From positions 1 through 64,000 of the forward strand of contig CAAFYY010000113.1 of the NCBI GenBank assembly GCA_900767385.1: a stretch of 64,000 bases of DNA, given 5' to 3'. Origin of the DNA: Bacteroidales bacterium. Lineage in GTDB: Bacteria > Bacteroidota > Bacteroidia > Bacteroidales > Paludibacteraceae. Made by a program: the position numbers and the translations under genes. Positions 7,883 through 16,412 of the stretch are shown one piece after another. The first letter of the stretch is position 1; each line of letters starts with the position of its first letter. The notes under the pieces are model-generated. The model made no database searches, had not been told where the DNA came from, and saw only the letters and a list, made by a program, of their open reading frames with translations.

Positions 7883-10630
7883 TTAGTGTGCTTCCAGCCA
7901 GTTGCTGCCTGTGCCGATGTCCACGCGCAGTGGAACGGAGAGGGCAACAGCCTGTTCCATGGCTTCCTTAACGATGGAGCGGAGGGTCTCCACTTCGGCT
8001 GGTGAGACGGAGAAGTCGACCTCATCGTGCACCTGAACGAGGAGACGCGCCTTGAGACCTTGGCTCTTCATCATATTGTAAATACGCACCATCGCCAGTT
8101 TCATGATATCGGCGGCAGTGCCTTGGATTGGTGCGTTGACGGCGTTGCGCTGTGCAAATCCGCGAACGGTGGCATTCTTGGAGTTGATGTCAGGTAGTTG
8201 TCGGCGGCGGTGATAGAGGGTCTCGACGTAGCCTTGTTCTGCTGCCTGTTTCTGCTGCTGTTCAATGAATTGGCGCACGCCTGGGAACGACTGGAAATAG
8301 TGTTCGATGAGTTCGGATGCTTCACTGCGTGGCACGTTGAGGCGTTCGGCGAGTCCGAAGGCGGAGATGCCGTAGATGATGCCGAAGTTGGCGGTCTTGG
8401 CCTTGCGTCGCATCTCGGAAGTCACCTCTTCGATAGGCACTTTGAAGATTTGGGCGGCAGTGGCAGCGTGAACGTCGTGGTCGGCGCGGAAGGCGTTGCA
8501 CAATGCCTCATCGCCGCTGAGGTGTGCCATCAGCCTCAACTCAATCTGTGAGTAGTCGGCAGAGAAGAACACCTCCCCGTCGTCTGGTATGAAGGCGCGT
8601 CGTATCAGCTGTCCGTTGGCGTCGCGGATAGGGATGTTCTGAAGGTTAGGGTTGGACGAACTGAGGCGTCCTGTAGCCGTAACAGTCTGATTGAACGATG
8701 TATGGATGCGTCCTGTCTGGTTGTTGACCATGGCTGGCAGGGCGTCGATATAGGTGCTCAGCAGTTTCTTCATGCCACGATATTCGAGGATGAGCGGCAC
8801 TACGGGATGAGCATCGCGCAGGGCAGTGAGAGTCTCCTCGTCGGTCACGAACTGTCCGCTTTTGGTGCGGCGTGGTTTCTCTACAATCTTCAGTTTGGCA
8901 AACAGCAACTCGCCGATTTGCTTAGGGGAGTTGACGTTGAGCGGTCCGTCGGCATATTGGCGAATCTGCGACTCAATGCCGCTCAGGCGGACGGTGAAGT
9001 CTTGTGAGAGGTTGGCGAGTGCGAAGTCGTCGATGAGCATGCCCTCATGCTCCATGGTTGCCAGCACACGGATGAGCGGCATCTCGATGTCGTAGCAGAG
9101 CGTGTTGAGTTGGGCATCGGCAATCTCTTTGACGAGTATCGGCTTAAGTTGTCCGACTGCCAAGGCGCGTTCTGCAGCTATGGTGAGCAAGAGATTGTCG
9201 CTGAGTATCTCGCGCAGTGCGTCGCCGTTCCCTTTTGTGGCAGGGATAGCCGTCAGTGCTGTGTGGAGATACTGCTCTGTGAGTACATCTAGCAGATGTG
9301 GCAGCTCGGCATTGATGATATAATGGGCCACTTCGGTGTCGAAGAGCTGGCCGTTGAGTTCGATACCATATTGCTTGAGCAAGACGACGAACGGCTTGAT
9401 ACCACAACTTGTCTTGCTGATAGCTTCGTTTTCAAGGATTGGCTGTAGCGTCTTCAGTAGGGCGGCGATGCCGTCTCTCTCTTGCGGAAATCTCACCACG
9501 AATCCCTCGTCGGGAGCGGTGAGCACTGCCAATGCCAGCGGTTGTGCCTTCATCGCCTCAAGGGTGGTGAGGAGGCAGAAGAACTCCATGGTGCCGCGTT
9601 GCTCCACGGCCTGGAGTCTCTGTGTCAGCTCGTCGTTGGCTACAAACTGAAATTTATTGATATTGAAAGAAGAAGACGGTGCTGCCATCGTGGTTTCTTC
9701 CTCATGTGCTTCAAGTTGGTCAAACAGTCCGCCGAGAGACTGCTGAGGCTCCTCGGCTGCCGGTTTCATCTTCTTCAGCAAGCTGTGAAACTCCATCTCT
9801 TGATAGAAGGCGCGTAGGGCGTTCTCGTCGGGTTGTTGGCGACGGAGTGCCTCAGCGTTGAATTCGTAAGGGACATCGGTCTTGATGGTGGCGAGGAAGC
9901 GCGACATCTTGATTTGTTCCACGTTGTCTTCCACGTTCTGGCGCATCGCCCCTTTCAGTTGGTCGGTATGTTGGAGAAGGTTCTCGATGCTGTCGAAATT
10001 CTGGATAAGCTCCACAGCCCGTTTCTCGCCGACTTTCGGACAACCAGGGATATTGTCGGATGCGTCGCCCATCAGACCGAGGAGGTCGATGACCTGATCT
10101 GGTCGGGAGATGCCGTAGCGTGACTTCACTTCCTCAACACCCCACACCTCGCAATCGTTGCCCTGTTTCTTAGGTTTGAAGATGAAGCGGTGGTCGCCAA
10201 CGAGTTGGCAGTAGTCTTTGTCGGGCGTCATCATATAGACGTCAAACCCTTGCTCGGCGGCGCGGTAGGCGAGAGTGCCAATCACGTCGTCGGCTTCAAA
10301 GCCTTTCACCTGGATGACAGGGATGCGGTAGGCCTCAAGCATCTGTTTGATGAGAGGCACCGACTCACGAATCACCTCTGGTGTCTCTTCGCGTTGCGCC
10401 TTATATTCGGCATAGATCTCGTGACGGAACGTCGGCCTTGGGGGGTCGAAAACGACAGCAATGTGCGACGGGTCCTGATGCGATAGCACGTCGTTGAGCG
10501 TATTCAGGAAACCGAATACGGCAGAGGTGTTGATGCCCTTCGAGTTGATGCGTGGCATCTTCAGGAAGGCATAATATGCACGAAATATGAGGGCATAAGC
10601 ATCGAGAAGGAAGAGTTTCTTCATAGCCAA
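7883..10630 (-). CDS. polA: DNA polymerase I with an apparently degenerate 3'-5' exonuclease domain
   Basis: PolA fills gaps during repair and replaces RNA primers. In the 915-residue product the N-terminal 5'-nuclease domain (about 1-290) is intact, with FDPPRPTFRHE and the EADDVIGTLA segment. The polymerase domain (about 540-915) has motif A (SADYSQIELR), motif B (RRKAKTANFGIIYG) and motif C (VHDEVDF). The middle domain keeps the fold (LFDTEVAHYI, SPKQIGELLF after it) but lacks the metal-binding acidic residues. Where the family has DxE there is MEFFCLLTT, where it has KYD there is IKPFV, and where it has YxxxD there is LLLTIAAERA. Proofreading is therefore probably lost, as in Taq-type polymerases. 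It lies 9 bases after the Rieske-like gene. Confidence 0.96.
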   Translation of the reverse strand: MAMKKLFLLDAYALIFRAYYAFLKMPRINSKGINTSAVFGFLNTLNDVLSHQDPSHIAVVFDPPRPTFRHEIYAEYKAQREETPEVIRESVPLIKQMLEAYRIPVIQVKGFEADDVIGTLAYRAAEQGFDVYMMTPDKDYCQLVGDHRFIFKPKKQGNDCEVWGVEEVKSRYGISRPDQVIDLLGLMGDASDNIPGCPKVGEKRAVELIQNFDSIENLLQHTDQLKGAMRQNVEDNVEQIKMSRFLATIKTDVPYEFNAEALRRQQPDENALRAFYQEMEFHSLLKKMKPAAEEPQQSLGGLFDQLEAHEEETTMAAPSSSFNINKFQFVANDELTQRLQAVEQRGTMEFFCLLTTLEAMKAQPLALAVLTAPDEGFVVRFPQERDGIAALLKTLQPILENEAISKTSCGIKPFVVLLKQYGIELNGQLFDTEVAHYIINAELPHLLDVLTEQYLHTALTAIPATKGNGDALREILSDNLLLTIAAERALAVGQLKPILVKEIADAQLNTLCYDIEMPLIRVLATMEHEGMLIDDFALANLSQDFTVRLSGIESQIRQYADGPLNVNSPKQIGELLFAKLKIVEKPRRTKSGQFVTDEETLTALRDAHPVVPLILEYRGMKKLLSTYIDALPAMVNNQTGRIHTSFNQTVTATGRLSSSNPNLQNIPIRDANGQLIRRAFIPDDGEVFFSADYSQIELRLMAHLSGDEALCNAFRADHDVHAATAAQIFKVPIEEVTSEMRRKAKTANFGIIYGISAFGLAERLNVPRSEASELIEHYFQSFPGVRQFIEQQQKQAAEQGYVETLYHRRRQLPDINSKNATVRGFAQRNAVNAPIQGTAADIMKLAMVRIYNMMKSQGLKARLLVQVHDEVDFSVSPAEVETLRSIVKEAMEQAVALSVPLRVDIGTGSNWLEAH

Positions 10631-10639
10631 AATAAGTGT

Positions 10640-11098
10640 TTAGCGTCTGATATATAGGTTGTCGCCAACTTGAGCGACGGTATAGCGTCTGAGTTTGTTC
10701 TTTGTCGGACCTGATGTGGCAAAACCTGTGCCATCCAGAATGAGGTAGACTGAGCCGCAGGAGTCGCAGGAGGCTGTGCCGTCGTCGTTGACGTGGAGTC
10801 GGACATCCGGCTTGGCTTCGTGTGGGCAACTGAGGTCGAAGGCGACATAGGGACACCCCTCTACGGCGATGGTGTGGTAGATGAGTATGCCGCCGTAGCC
10901 CAGATACTGTGTGGCTTTTTGCGGAACGACAAAGTATTTGTAGCCGAGCACAGGGATGAGTTCCGGGGCATCGGCAGTGATGTTGATGTCCAGTTGCACA
11001 GGCGAGTCTGGTATGGCGTTGTAGGTAAATCCGTTGCAACCCACAAGGAGCGCCGTCAGCGCTGTCGCCATCATGATGATGTGCAATGACTTGTTCAT
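10640..11098 (-). CDS. Rieske-like lipoprotein with a variant second cluster motif
   Basis: The 152-residue product has a lipoprotein signal with lipobox LVGC (Cys21), so it should be anchored to a membrane facing the periplasm or surface. The C-terminal half resembles a Rieske domain: CPH (first C-x-H box), 17 residues, then CDSCGS, then a SGP...LRRY ending like Rieske ferredoxins. In ordinary Rieske proteins the second box is CxxH; here it is CxxC. If the Fe-S cluster forms, it would have three Cys ligands and one His. The function is unknown. It is co-transcribed between murF (6 bases upstream) and polA (9 bases downstream). Confidence 0.75.
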   Translation of the reverse strand: MNKSLHIIMMATALTALLVGCNGFTYNAIPDSPVQLDINITADAPELIPVLGYKYFVVPQKATQYLGYGGILIYHTIAVEGCPYVAFDLSCPHEAKPDVRLHVNDDGTASCDSCGSVYLILDGTGFATSGPTKNKLRRYTVAQVGDNLYIRR

Positions 11099-11104
11099 GA
11101 GAAC

Positions 11105-12412
11105 TTAAAGCAGTGTGATGACACGGTCGAGACCGATGCCGTGTGAACCTTTGATGAGGATGGCGTAGTCGTGGAGGTCTTGCTCTTCGAGGTGGAGCTT
11201 CAGCATCTGAAGGTTAGGGAGTTTGAAATAGTCCGTCTGGGTGCTTCCGAAGTTGCTGCCAACCAGAATAACGTTTTTGAAGCCGAGGTTCTTGGCTGTG
11301 TCAACGATATGCTGGTGTTCCTCGATGCTTGTCTCGCCCAACTCGAGCATATCGCCAAGAATCAGCATCTTGTTTTCCAGTTTCATGCCGTGGAAATTCT
11401 GCAGTGCCACCTCCATGCTGGCAGGGTTGGCATTGTAGGCATCCATGATGACTTCGTTCTTGGCTGTCTTGATATACTGTGAGCGGTTGTTCTTCGGGGT
11501 ATAGGTCTCCAAGGCATGGCAGATTTGGTTGGGCTCTACGTCGAAGAAGAGGCCGAAGGTGATGGCTGCCAGCATATTCTCGGCGTTGTAGGAGCCGATG
11601 AATTTGGTCTGTACGGTGTGAGCGCCCGAGCTGAAGCGCTGTGAGTTCCAGGAGAGGGCGATGAATGGTGCCGACTGTTCAACGCAGCCTACAACGCCTG
11701 CCTTCAACTCGTTGAGTGCGTAGGTCACCTCTTCGGTGCCGCCGGCAATCTGACTGAGGTAAGGGTTGGTCACGTTGCGGAAGATGTAGCCTTTGTGCTC
11801 GCGGAGGTAGTCGTAGAGAGCCCCTTTGGTCTTGATGATGCCTTCCAATGAGCCGAAGCCTTCCAGATGGGCTTTGCCGATGTTGGTGATGATGCCGTGG
11901 GTTGGGCATACCAGCTTCACGAGTTCGGCAATCTCGCCTGGGTGGTTGGCACCCATCTCAACGATGGCAATCTCATGTTCTTTGTTGAGATTCAGCAGTG
12001 TGAGGGGCACACCGATGTGGTTGTTGAGGTTGCCTTGTGTATAGAGCACATTGAATTTCTCCATCAACACAGCTGCCAAGAGTTCTTTGGTTGTAGTCTT
12101 GCCGTTGGTGCCGGTTACGCCGATTACGGGGATTTTGAATTGCTGACGGTGGTGCTGGGCCAACTGTTGGAGGGCAACAAGCACATTGTCCACAAGGATG
12201 AAGCGGTCGTTCTGACGGGCTGTTTCGGGATTGTCAACAACGGCATAGTTGCAACCGGCGTCGAGGGCTTTTTGGGCGAAGAGATTGCCGTCGAAAGTCT
12301 CGCCTTTCAATGCGAAGAAGATTCCTTCTTCTACGGCGTTTCGGCTGTCGGTCACTACGTTAGGGTGTTGTAGGAAGAGGTTGTAGAGGTGTTCTATTGT
12401 AGAAGTCATCAT
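11105..12412 (-). CDS. murF: UDP-N-acetylmuramoyl-tripeptide--D-alanyl-D-alanine ligase
   Basis: MurF adds D-Ala-D-Ala to UDP-MurNAc-tripeptide, the last cytoplasmic step of the peptidoglycan precursor. The product has about 435 residues with the N-terminal Mur domain (VVTDSR), the ATP-binding GVTGTNGKTTTKE loop, VEMGANHPGEI and a C-terminal ligase domain with DAYNANPASM and LGDMLELG. The frame is open further upstream to an ATG at 12442, but that start would lie over the promoter's -7 box, so I take the MMTSTIEHL start at 12412 (the next codon, 12409, is also ATG). It is the first gene of the operon ending at smpB. Confidence 0.95.
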   Translation of the reverse strand: MMTSTIEHLYNLFLQHPNVVTDSRNAVEEGIFFALKGETFDGNLFAQKALDAGCNYAVVDNPETARQNDRFILVDNVLVALQQLAQHHRQQFKIPVIGVTGTNGKTTTKELLAAVLMEKFNVLYTQGNLNNHIGVPLTLLNLNKEHEIAIVEMGANHPGEIAELVKLVCPTHGIITNIGKAHLEGFGSLEGIIKTKGALYDYLREHKGYIFRNVTNPYLSQIAGGTEEVTYALNELKAGVVGCVEQSAPFIALSWNSQRFSSGAHTVQTKFIGSYNAENMLAAITFGLFFDVEPNQICHALETYTPKNNRSQYIKTAKNEVIMDAYNANPASMEVALQNFHGMKLENKMLILGDMLELGETSIEEHQHIVDTAKNLGFKNVILVGSNFGSTQTDYFKLPNLQMLKLHLEEQDLHDYAILIKGSHGIGLDRVITLL

Positions 12413-12431
12413 TGTTAAGTGTAATTGGGTA

Positions 12432-12439
12432 CAAAGATA
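12432..12439 (-). promoter_or_regulatory. Bacteroidota-type -7 box for the murF operon
   Basis: The reverse strand reads TATCTTTG, matching the TAnnTTTG consensus, about 20 bases before the chosen murF start. The expected transcription start leaves a very short leader. Confidence 0.7.
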
Positions 12440-12539
12440 CAAAGATTTCTGCCACCTTGGGCTCTCTTGGGCATTGAATTTATAGAGTTTTTTGAAGAAA
12501 AGAGACTGCTTTTTTTGAGGCGGGAAACAAATTCTTTGC

Positions 12540-12547
12540 TACCTTTG
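12540..12547 (+). promoter_or_regulatory. -7 box for the outer-membrane protein gene at 12566
   Basis: TACCTTTG lies 18 bases before the chosen ATG. A TTTG at 12514-12517 may be the -33 element, with 22 bases between them. Confidence 0.65.
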
Positions 12548-12565
12548 CATCTCAATTCTCATGTG

Positions 12566-13048
12566 ATGACAAATCGACACCGGTTCGTACTATCTTTTCT
12601 TCTCCTGATGTGGCCTGTTGTATGGGCGAATGCACAGAAGGGGCAGTCGCTTGGGGTGCGCTTTGACGCTGGTCGTCAAGTGCATGCAGAGGTGATCTAT
12701 GCCCGATACTATGGCGAGCATCATCGGTTGGATTTCGGCCACAGCGTAGGCAACTACCTTCCTTGGGAGGAGCGTCGGTGGATTGTTGGTCTCAACCAAT
12801 TCTACAACTGGCAGACGGCCGGCAGGGTGAGATGGACTGTTGGCGGCGGTTTCGTTGAGTCGGTGGAGGTGATGAACGGCAGTTATCGCAGTTTCGATTT
12901 TGCTGTTGCGTTGCAGACTGGATTGATTGTGGATGTCACCGACAATTTCTCCATGGGTATCGACTACCGTCATGCCTGCAAGGTGCTGGGCTATATCACA
13001 AGTCGGTGGAACATGATGGGAGGTCTCCGTCTCGATTGGCGTTTCTGA
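12566..13048 (+). CDS. Small predicted outer-membrane beta-barrel protein
   Basis: The 160-residue product begins with a signal peptide (MTNRHRFVL, hydrophobic core, ANAQ cleavage site). The mature part has alternating hydrophobic and polar strands with frequent aromatics, as in small 8-strand barrels, and ends in Phe (LDWRF), the usual C-terminal signal for barrel assembly. The family is not recognised. The open frame reaches back to 12425, but the promoter box at 12540 and the signal peptide both point to the ATG at 12566. It is transcribed divergently from the murF operon. Confidence 0.7.
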   Translation: MTNRHRFVLSFLLLMWPVVWANAQKGQSLGVRFDAGRQVHAEVIYARYYGEHHRLDFGHSVGNYLPWEERRWIVGLNQFYNWQTAGRVRWTVGGGFVESVEVMNGSYRSFDFAVALQTGLIVDVTDNFSMGIDYRHACKVLGYITSRWNMMGGLRLDWRF

Positions 13049-13163
13049 CCATCCGTTCCGTCAGCATCATTTCCCATTTTCAAATCATAAAATCATAATG
13101 ATTCGGTTCCCCTCAACTGTTGTTGTCGGGAACTGCAAAGTTGTTACTGTATCTTTCTGCGTG

Positions 13164-14141
13164 TTAAATGATGCCGAGATACTCTACGACGAGTTTGGCA
13201 ATGCTGAAGAGGAACAGGAGTGGCAGCAGGATGCGTGCGAGGGGATACTCCTGATTGGAGAAGAATGGTCCGAGCAGGAAGGCCGAGAAGAACAACACGA
13301 CGGTGGTGAGTTCGGTGATATGTGGTGTCATGAAGCAGAGCATCACCCAGCATACCAGACTGATGAAGGCGAGCACGCGATGGAGGGTGCGGATCTGGAT
13401 CTTGTAGCGGAGCATGTAGGCTTGGTTGAGGATGATGACTACCAGCGTCATGAGGAGCACGATGGAGAGGTAGACGAAGTCGTGTGGCGACTCGGTGAGG
13501 AGGTTGAGCGAGAGGAGGTGGAACTGCGGTATGATGTTTTCCCAAGTCGGCATCTGGTCGAGCAGATAGCATGCTGCGGCCATGAGACCGAGGCAACTGA
13601 AGAGTGTCATGAAGACGGCTGTGAAGTTGCGCAGGTTCATCTGTCGCATGCCGATCAGGGCGATGAAGAAGACAGGCAGCATGATGATGCTTGCCGGCTT
13701 GACGCAGGTAGCTGCCATGACCACAAAGGTGATGTTCACCACTTTGGAGGCAGGATGGCCGTAGATGAGAATCTTGATGAGCTGGTGGACAGAGATATAG
13801 AACAGCAAGGCGATGAGGGTATTCTCGGTGAATACTTGCATCTCCGGCGTCGCCAGCGTGAAGAGCATCAGTGTGTTGTAGAAGGTGTAGGTGCGGACGG
13901 GCGAGAGGAACGATGTCTCGGTGAGTCGCTGTGCCGTGACACCGATCAGGATGATGACCGCAAACTGCAGCGCGCGGGCTACCCAGTCGGGCAGTGCGAA
14001 GAGCACGTGTCCTTGCAGTATGAACTGCACCATGGCAGTGTCGTTGCCGGCTATCACGGGCCACATGATGAGTGCGCCGGTGGCGAGGGTCAGCACGATG
14101 CTGCTCTGGAGGGAGCGGGAGAGTAGGCGGTAGAGATTCAT
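13164..14141 (-). CDS. Polytopic membrane protein, Bacteroidota family of unknown function
   Basis: The roughly 325-residue product has nine to ten hydrophobic helices and few charged residues. It resembles the uncharacterised Bacteroidota membrane proteins grouped as DUF6427, although I cannot confirm the assignment. No catalytic motif is visible. The open frame extends to 14168, but a hairpin terminator of the upstream M3 peptidase gene occupies 14153-14190, so I prefer the internal ATG at 14141 (MNLYRLL). The opposite strand carries an equally long open frame with a His/Glu-rich composition that looks artefactual. Confidence 0.7.
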   Translation of the reverse strand: MNLYRLLSRSLQSSIVLTLATGALIMWPVIAGNDTAMVQFILQGHVLFALPDWVARALQFAVIILIGVTAQRLTETSFLSPVRTYTFYNTLMLFTLATPEMQVFTENTLIALLFYISVHQLIKILIYGHPASKVVNITFVVMAATCVKPASIIMLPVFFIALIGMRQMNLRNFTAVFMTLFSCLGLMAAACYLLDQMPTWENIIPQFHLLSLNLLTESPHDFVYLSIVLLMTLVVIILNQAYMLRYKIQIRTLHRVLAFISLVCWVMLCFMTPHITELTTVVLFFSAFLLGPFFSNQEYPLARILLPLLFLFSIAKLVVEYLGII

Positions 14142-14152
14142 CAGGAGATAGA

Positions 14153-14190
14153 AGAAAGCAGAGTGCAACTCGGAGGTTGCGCTCTGCTTT
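14153..14190 (-). terminator. Hairpin terminator after the M3 peptidase gene
   Basis: A stem of about 15 base pairs (14155-14169 / 14176-14190, including one G-T pair) is followed on the reverse strand by a short T-rich stretch. It lies 18 bases after the peptidase stop codon. Confidence 0.65.
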
Positions 14191-14207
14191 TATTGTTGGG
14201 TGAGTGA

Positions 14208-16328
14208 TTATTTCAAGCCACGACCACGGAGCATAGCGTCTGGATTAGGCTCTGCACCACGGAAGTCTTTGAAGAGTTTCATTGGTTCGTCGCTGCCACC
14301 TTTCTCAATCATCTTCTCTTTGAAGGCTTTGGCGGTCTCTTTGTCGAGGAGTCCGTTTTTGCGGAACATCTCGAAAGCGTCTTTGTCCAAAACCTCAGCC
14401 CAGAGGTAGCCGTAGTAGCCAGCGCTGTAGCCGCCTTTGAAAGCGTGGTTGAAGTAGGTTGTGCGGTAACGTGGGATGATTTCGTCGATCAAACCGGCTT
14501 TTTTCATCATGTCAGCCTCGAATTTCTGAACGTCGATGCCGTCAACGCTTGTCAATTCGTGCCAGTACATGTCGAGCATGGCAGCTGCGCAGAGTTCGGT
14601 GGTGATGAAGCCTTGGTTGAAGGTAGATACCATTTGAATCTTCTCGATCAATGAGTCAGGAATAACCTCGCCTGTTTTGTAGTGTTTTGCATAGGTCTTG
14701 AGGATTTCTGGCTCGAATGCCCAGTTCTCGTTGATCTGTGAGAAGAGTTCTACGAAGTCGCGAGCTACGTTGGTGCCGCTGACGGTTTTGTAGTGACATT
14801 GTGTCAAGAGGCCGTGGAGGGCGTGACCGAACTCGTGGAACATAGTCTCAACGTCGTCGAGAGAGAGGAGTGATGGTTGGTCGGCTGTTGGTTTGGTGAA
14901 GTTGCCGATGTTGACGATGACAGGGCGAACCATGTTGCCGTGGAGGTTAGATTGCTCGCGGAAGTTGGTCATCCAAGCACCAGCGCGTTTTGAAGCGCGT
15001 GGGTAGTAGTCGGTGTAGAGGATACCGATGAGTGAGCCGTCAACAGAAGAAGATACTTTGAATACCTCGGCTTCTGGGTTGTAGACTGGCATGTTCTCAA
15101 GTTTCTCGAATTTGAGGTCGTAGAGTTGTGCTGCGAGGTTGAACATACCTTCGCGAACATTCTCCATCTGGAAGTATGGTTTGATGTCGTCTTCGTTCAA
15201 CGCATATTTCTCTTGACGGAGTTTCTCGGTGTAGTAGTCCCAGTCCCAAGGTTCGAGTTTGAAACCGCCGTTCTCTTTGTCGATCATCATCTGGAGTTCG
15301 GCGCGCTCAGCTTTTGCTTTGGCAACGGCTGGTTTGAAGACAGTAGCGAGGAAGTCGTCAACGGTCTTTTGGTTCTTGGCCATGGTCTCATCAAGGATGA
15401 AGTTGGCTGGGGTGTCGAAGCCGAGAAGGTTGGCTTTCTCGATGCGGAGACGGATGATGTCGAGAACAACTTGGTTGTTGTCGGTCTTGCCGCCGTTGTT
15501 GCCGCGGTTAGCGTAGGCCTTGAACATCTTTTCGCGGAGGTCGCGGCGGGCGCTGTATTGCATGAAAGGAATCCAGCTTGGTTTCTGGAGTGTGAAGAGG
15601 AACTTGCCTTCTTCCATGCCGTTTTCTTTGGCGAGGAGGGCAGCTGCGTCGCGAACTGCTTGTGGCAGACCGGCGAGCTCTTCTTCTGTTGAGAGCACGA
15701 GTTGGAAAGCGTTGGTTTCAGCCAAGAGGTTGTCGCCGAAGGTGTTCTCGAGGGTTGCGAGTTGTTTGTTGATTTCGCGCATGCGAGCTTGGCCAGCCTC
15801 GTCGAGACCGATACCGTTGCGAACGAAGGCGCGGTTGATTTTCTCCAACACCATGAGTTGTTCGGTGGTGTACTCTGGGTGATTCTCTTTGTCATCGAAA
15901 ACGGCTTTCACACGAGCGTAGAGGTCGGCGCGCATGTAGATGTTGTCGTTGTGTTCGGTGAGCATAGGGATAGCTTGCTCCATGACTTTCTGGAGTTCCT
16001 CGGTAGCGTCGCTCTCGGTGACGTTGTAGAGCACGAGGGCAACCTTTGAGAGGATGTCGCCGCTCATATCGAGGGCTTCGATAGTGTTTTCGAAGGTTGC
16101 AGGCTCTTGGTTGTTGACGATAGCCTCAATCTCTTCGTTCTGTTGTTTGATACCGGCTTCGATAGCTGGCATGTAGTCTTCCACCATGATCTGGTCGAAA
16201 GGTGGTACACCGAATTCGGTGGTGTACTCGGTCAGAAATGGATTCTGACGGTCAGAGGTTGTCTCTTGTTTTTTGTTACATGCTACAAACATAACTGCTG
16301 CTGCAAGTAGTAAAAGTGACTTTTTCAT
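14208..16328 (-). CDS. M3-family metallopeptidase lipoprotein (oligopeptidase/dipeptidyl carboxypeptidase type)
   Basis: This zinc peptidase of the thimet oligopeptidase/Dcp family hydrolyses short peptides. The 706-residue product has a lipoprotein signal (MKKSLLLL..., Cys17), so it is predicted to act in the periplasm or at the outer membrane, consistent with peptide scavenging. The helical N-terminal two thirds (including the LDEAGQARMREIN segment) leads to the zinc motif MFHEFGHALHG, and the conserved C-terminal region includes GGYSAGYYGYLWAEVL, typical of Dcp-like enzymes. It is a single-gene transcript with its own promoter box at 16369 and hairpin at 14153. Confidence 0.94.
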   Translation of the reverse strand: MKKSLLLLAAAVMFVACNKKQETTSDRQNPFLTEYTTEFGVPPFDQIMVEDYMPAIEAGIKQQNEEIEAIVNNQEPATFENTIEALDMSGDILSKVALVLYNVTESDATEELQKVMEQAIPMLTEHNDNIYMRADLYARVKAVFDDKENHPEYTTEQLMVLEKINRAFVRNGIGLDEAGQARMREINKQLATLENTFGDNLLAETNAFQLVLSTEEELAGLPQAVRDAAALLAKENGMEEGKFLFTLQKPSWIPFMQYSARRDLREKMFKAYANRGNNGGKTDNNQVVLDIIRLRIEKANLLGFDTPANFILDETMAKNQKTVDDFLATVFKPAVAKAKAERAELQMMIDKENGGFKLEPWDWDYYTEKLRQEKYALNEDDIKPYFQMENVREGMFNLAAQLYDLKFEKLENMPVYNPEAEVFKVSSSVDGSLIGILYTDYYPRASKRAGAWMTNFREQSNLHGNMVRPVIVNIGNFTKPTADQPSLLSLDDVETMFHEFGHALHGLLTQCHYKTVSGTNVARDFVELFSQINENWAFEPEILKTYAKHYKTGEVIPDSLIEKIQMVSTFNQGFITTELCAAAMLDMYWHELTSVDGIDVQKFEADMMKKAGLIDEIIPRYRTTYFNHAFKGGYSAGYYGYLWAEVLDKDAFEMFRKNGLLDKETAKAFKEKMIEKGGSDEPMKLFKDFRGAEPNPDAMLRGRGLK

Positions 16329-16368
16329 ATAAAGATTTGTTTAGTATTGTAATCGTGAGATTGTGGTG

Positions 16369-16376
16369 CAAAGATA
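16369..16376 (-). promoter_or_regulatory. -7 box for the M3 peptidase gene
   Basis: The reverse strand reads TATCTTTG followed by CAC, 41 bases before the start codon. Confidence 0.7.
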
Positions 16377-16412
16377 TATCTCTTTTTATTAAGATGTATG
16401 CTTTGGATAGAT

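Noticed and set aside
13098..14126. A 342-codon forward open frame with a Glu/His/Asp-rich product
   Set aside because: It lies opposite a convincing membrane-protein gene. The composition reflects the complement of hydrophobic codons, and no domain or promoter supports it.
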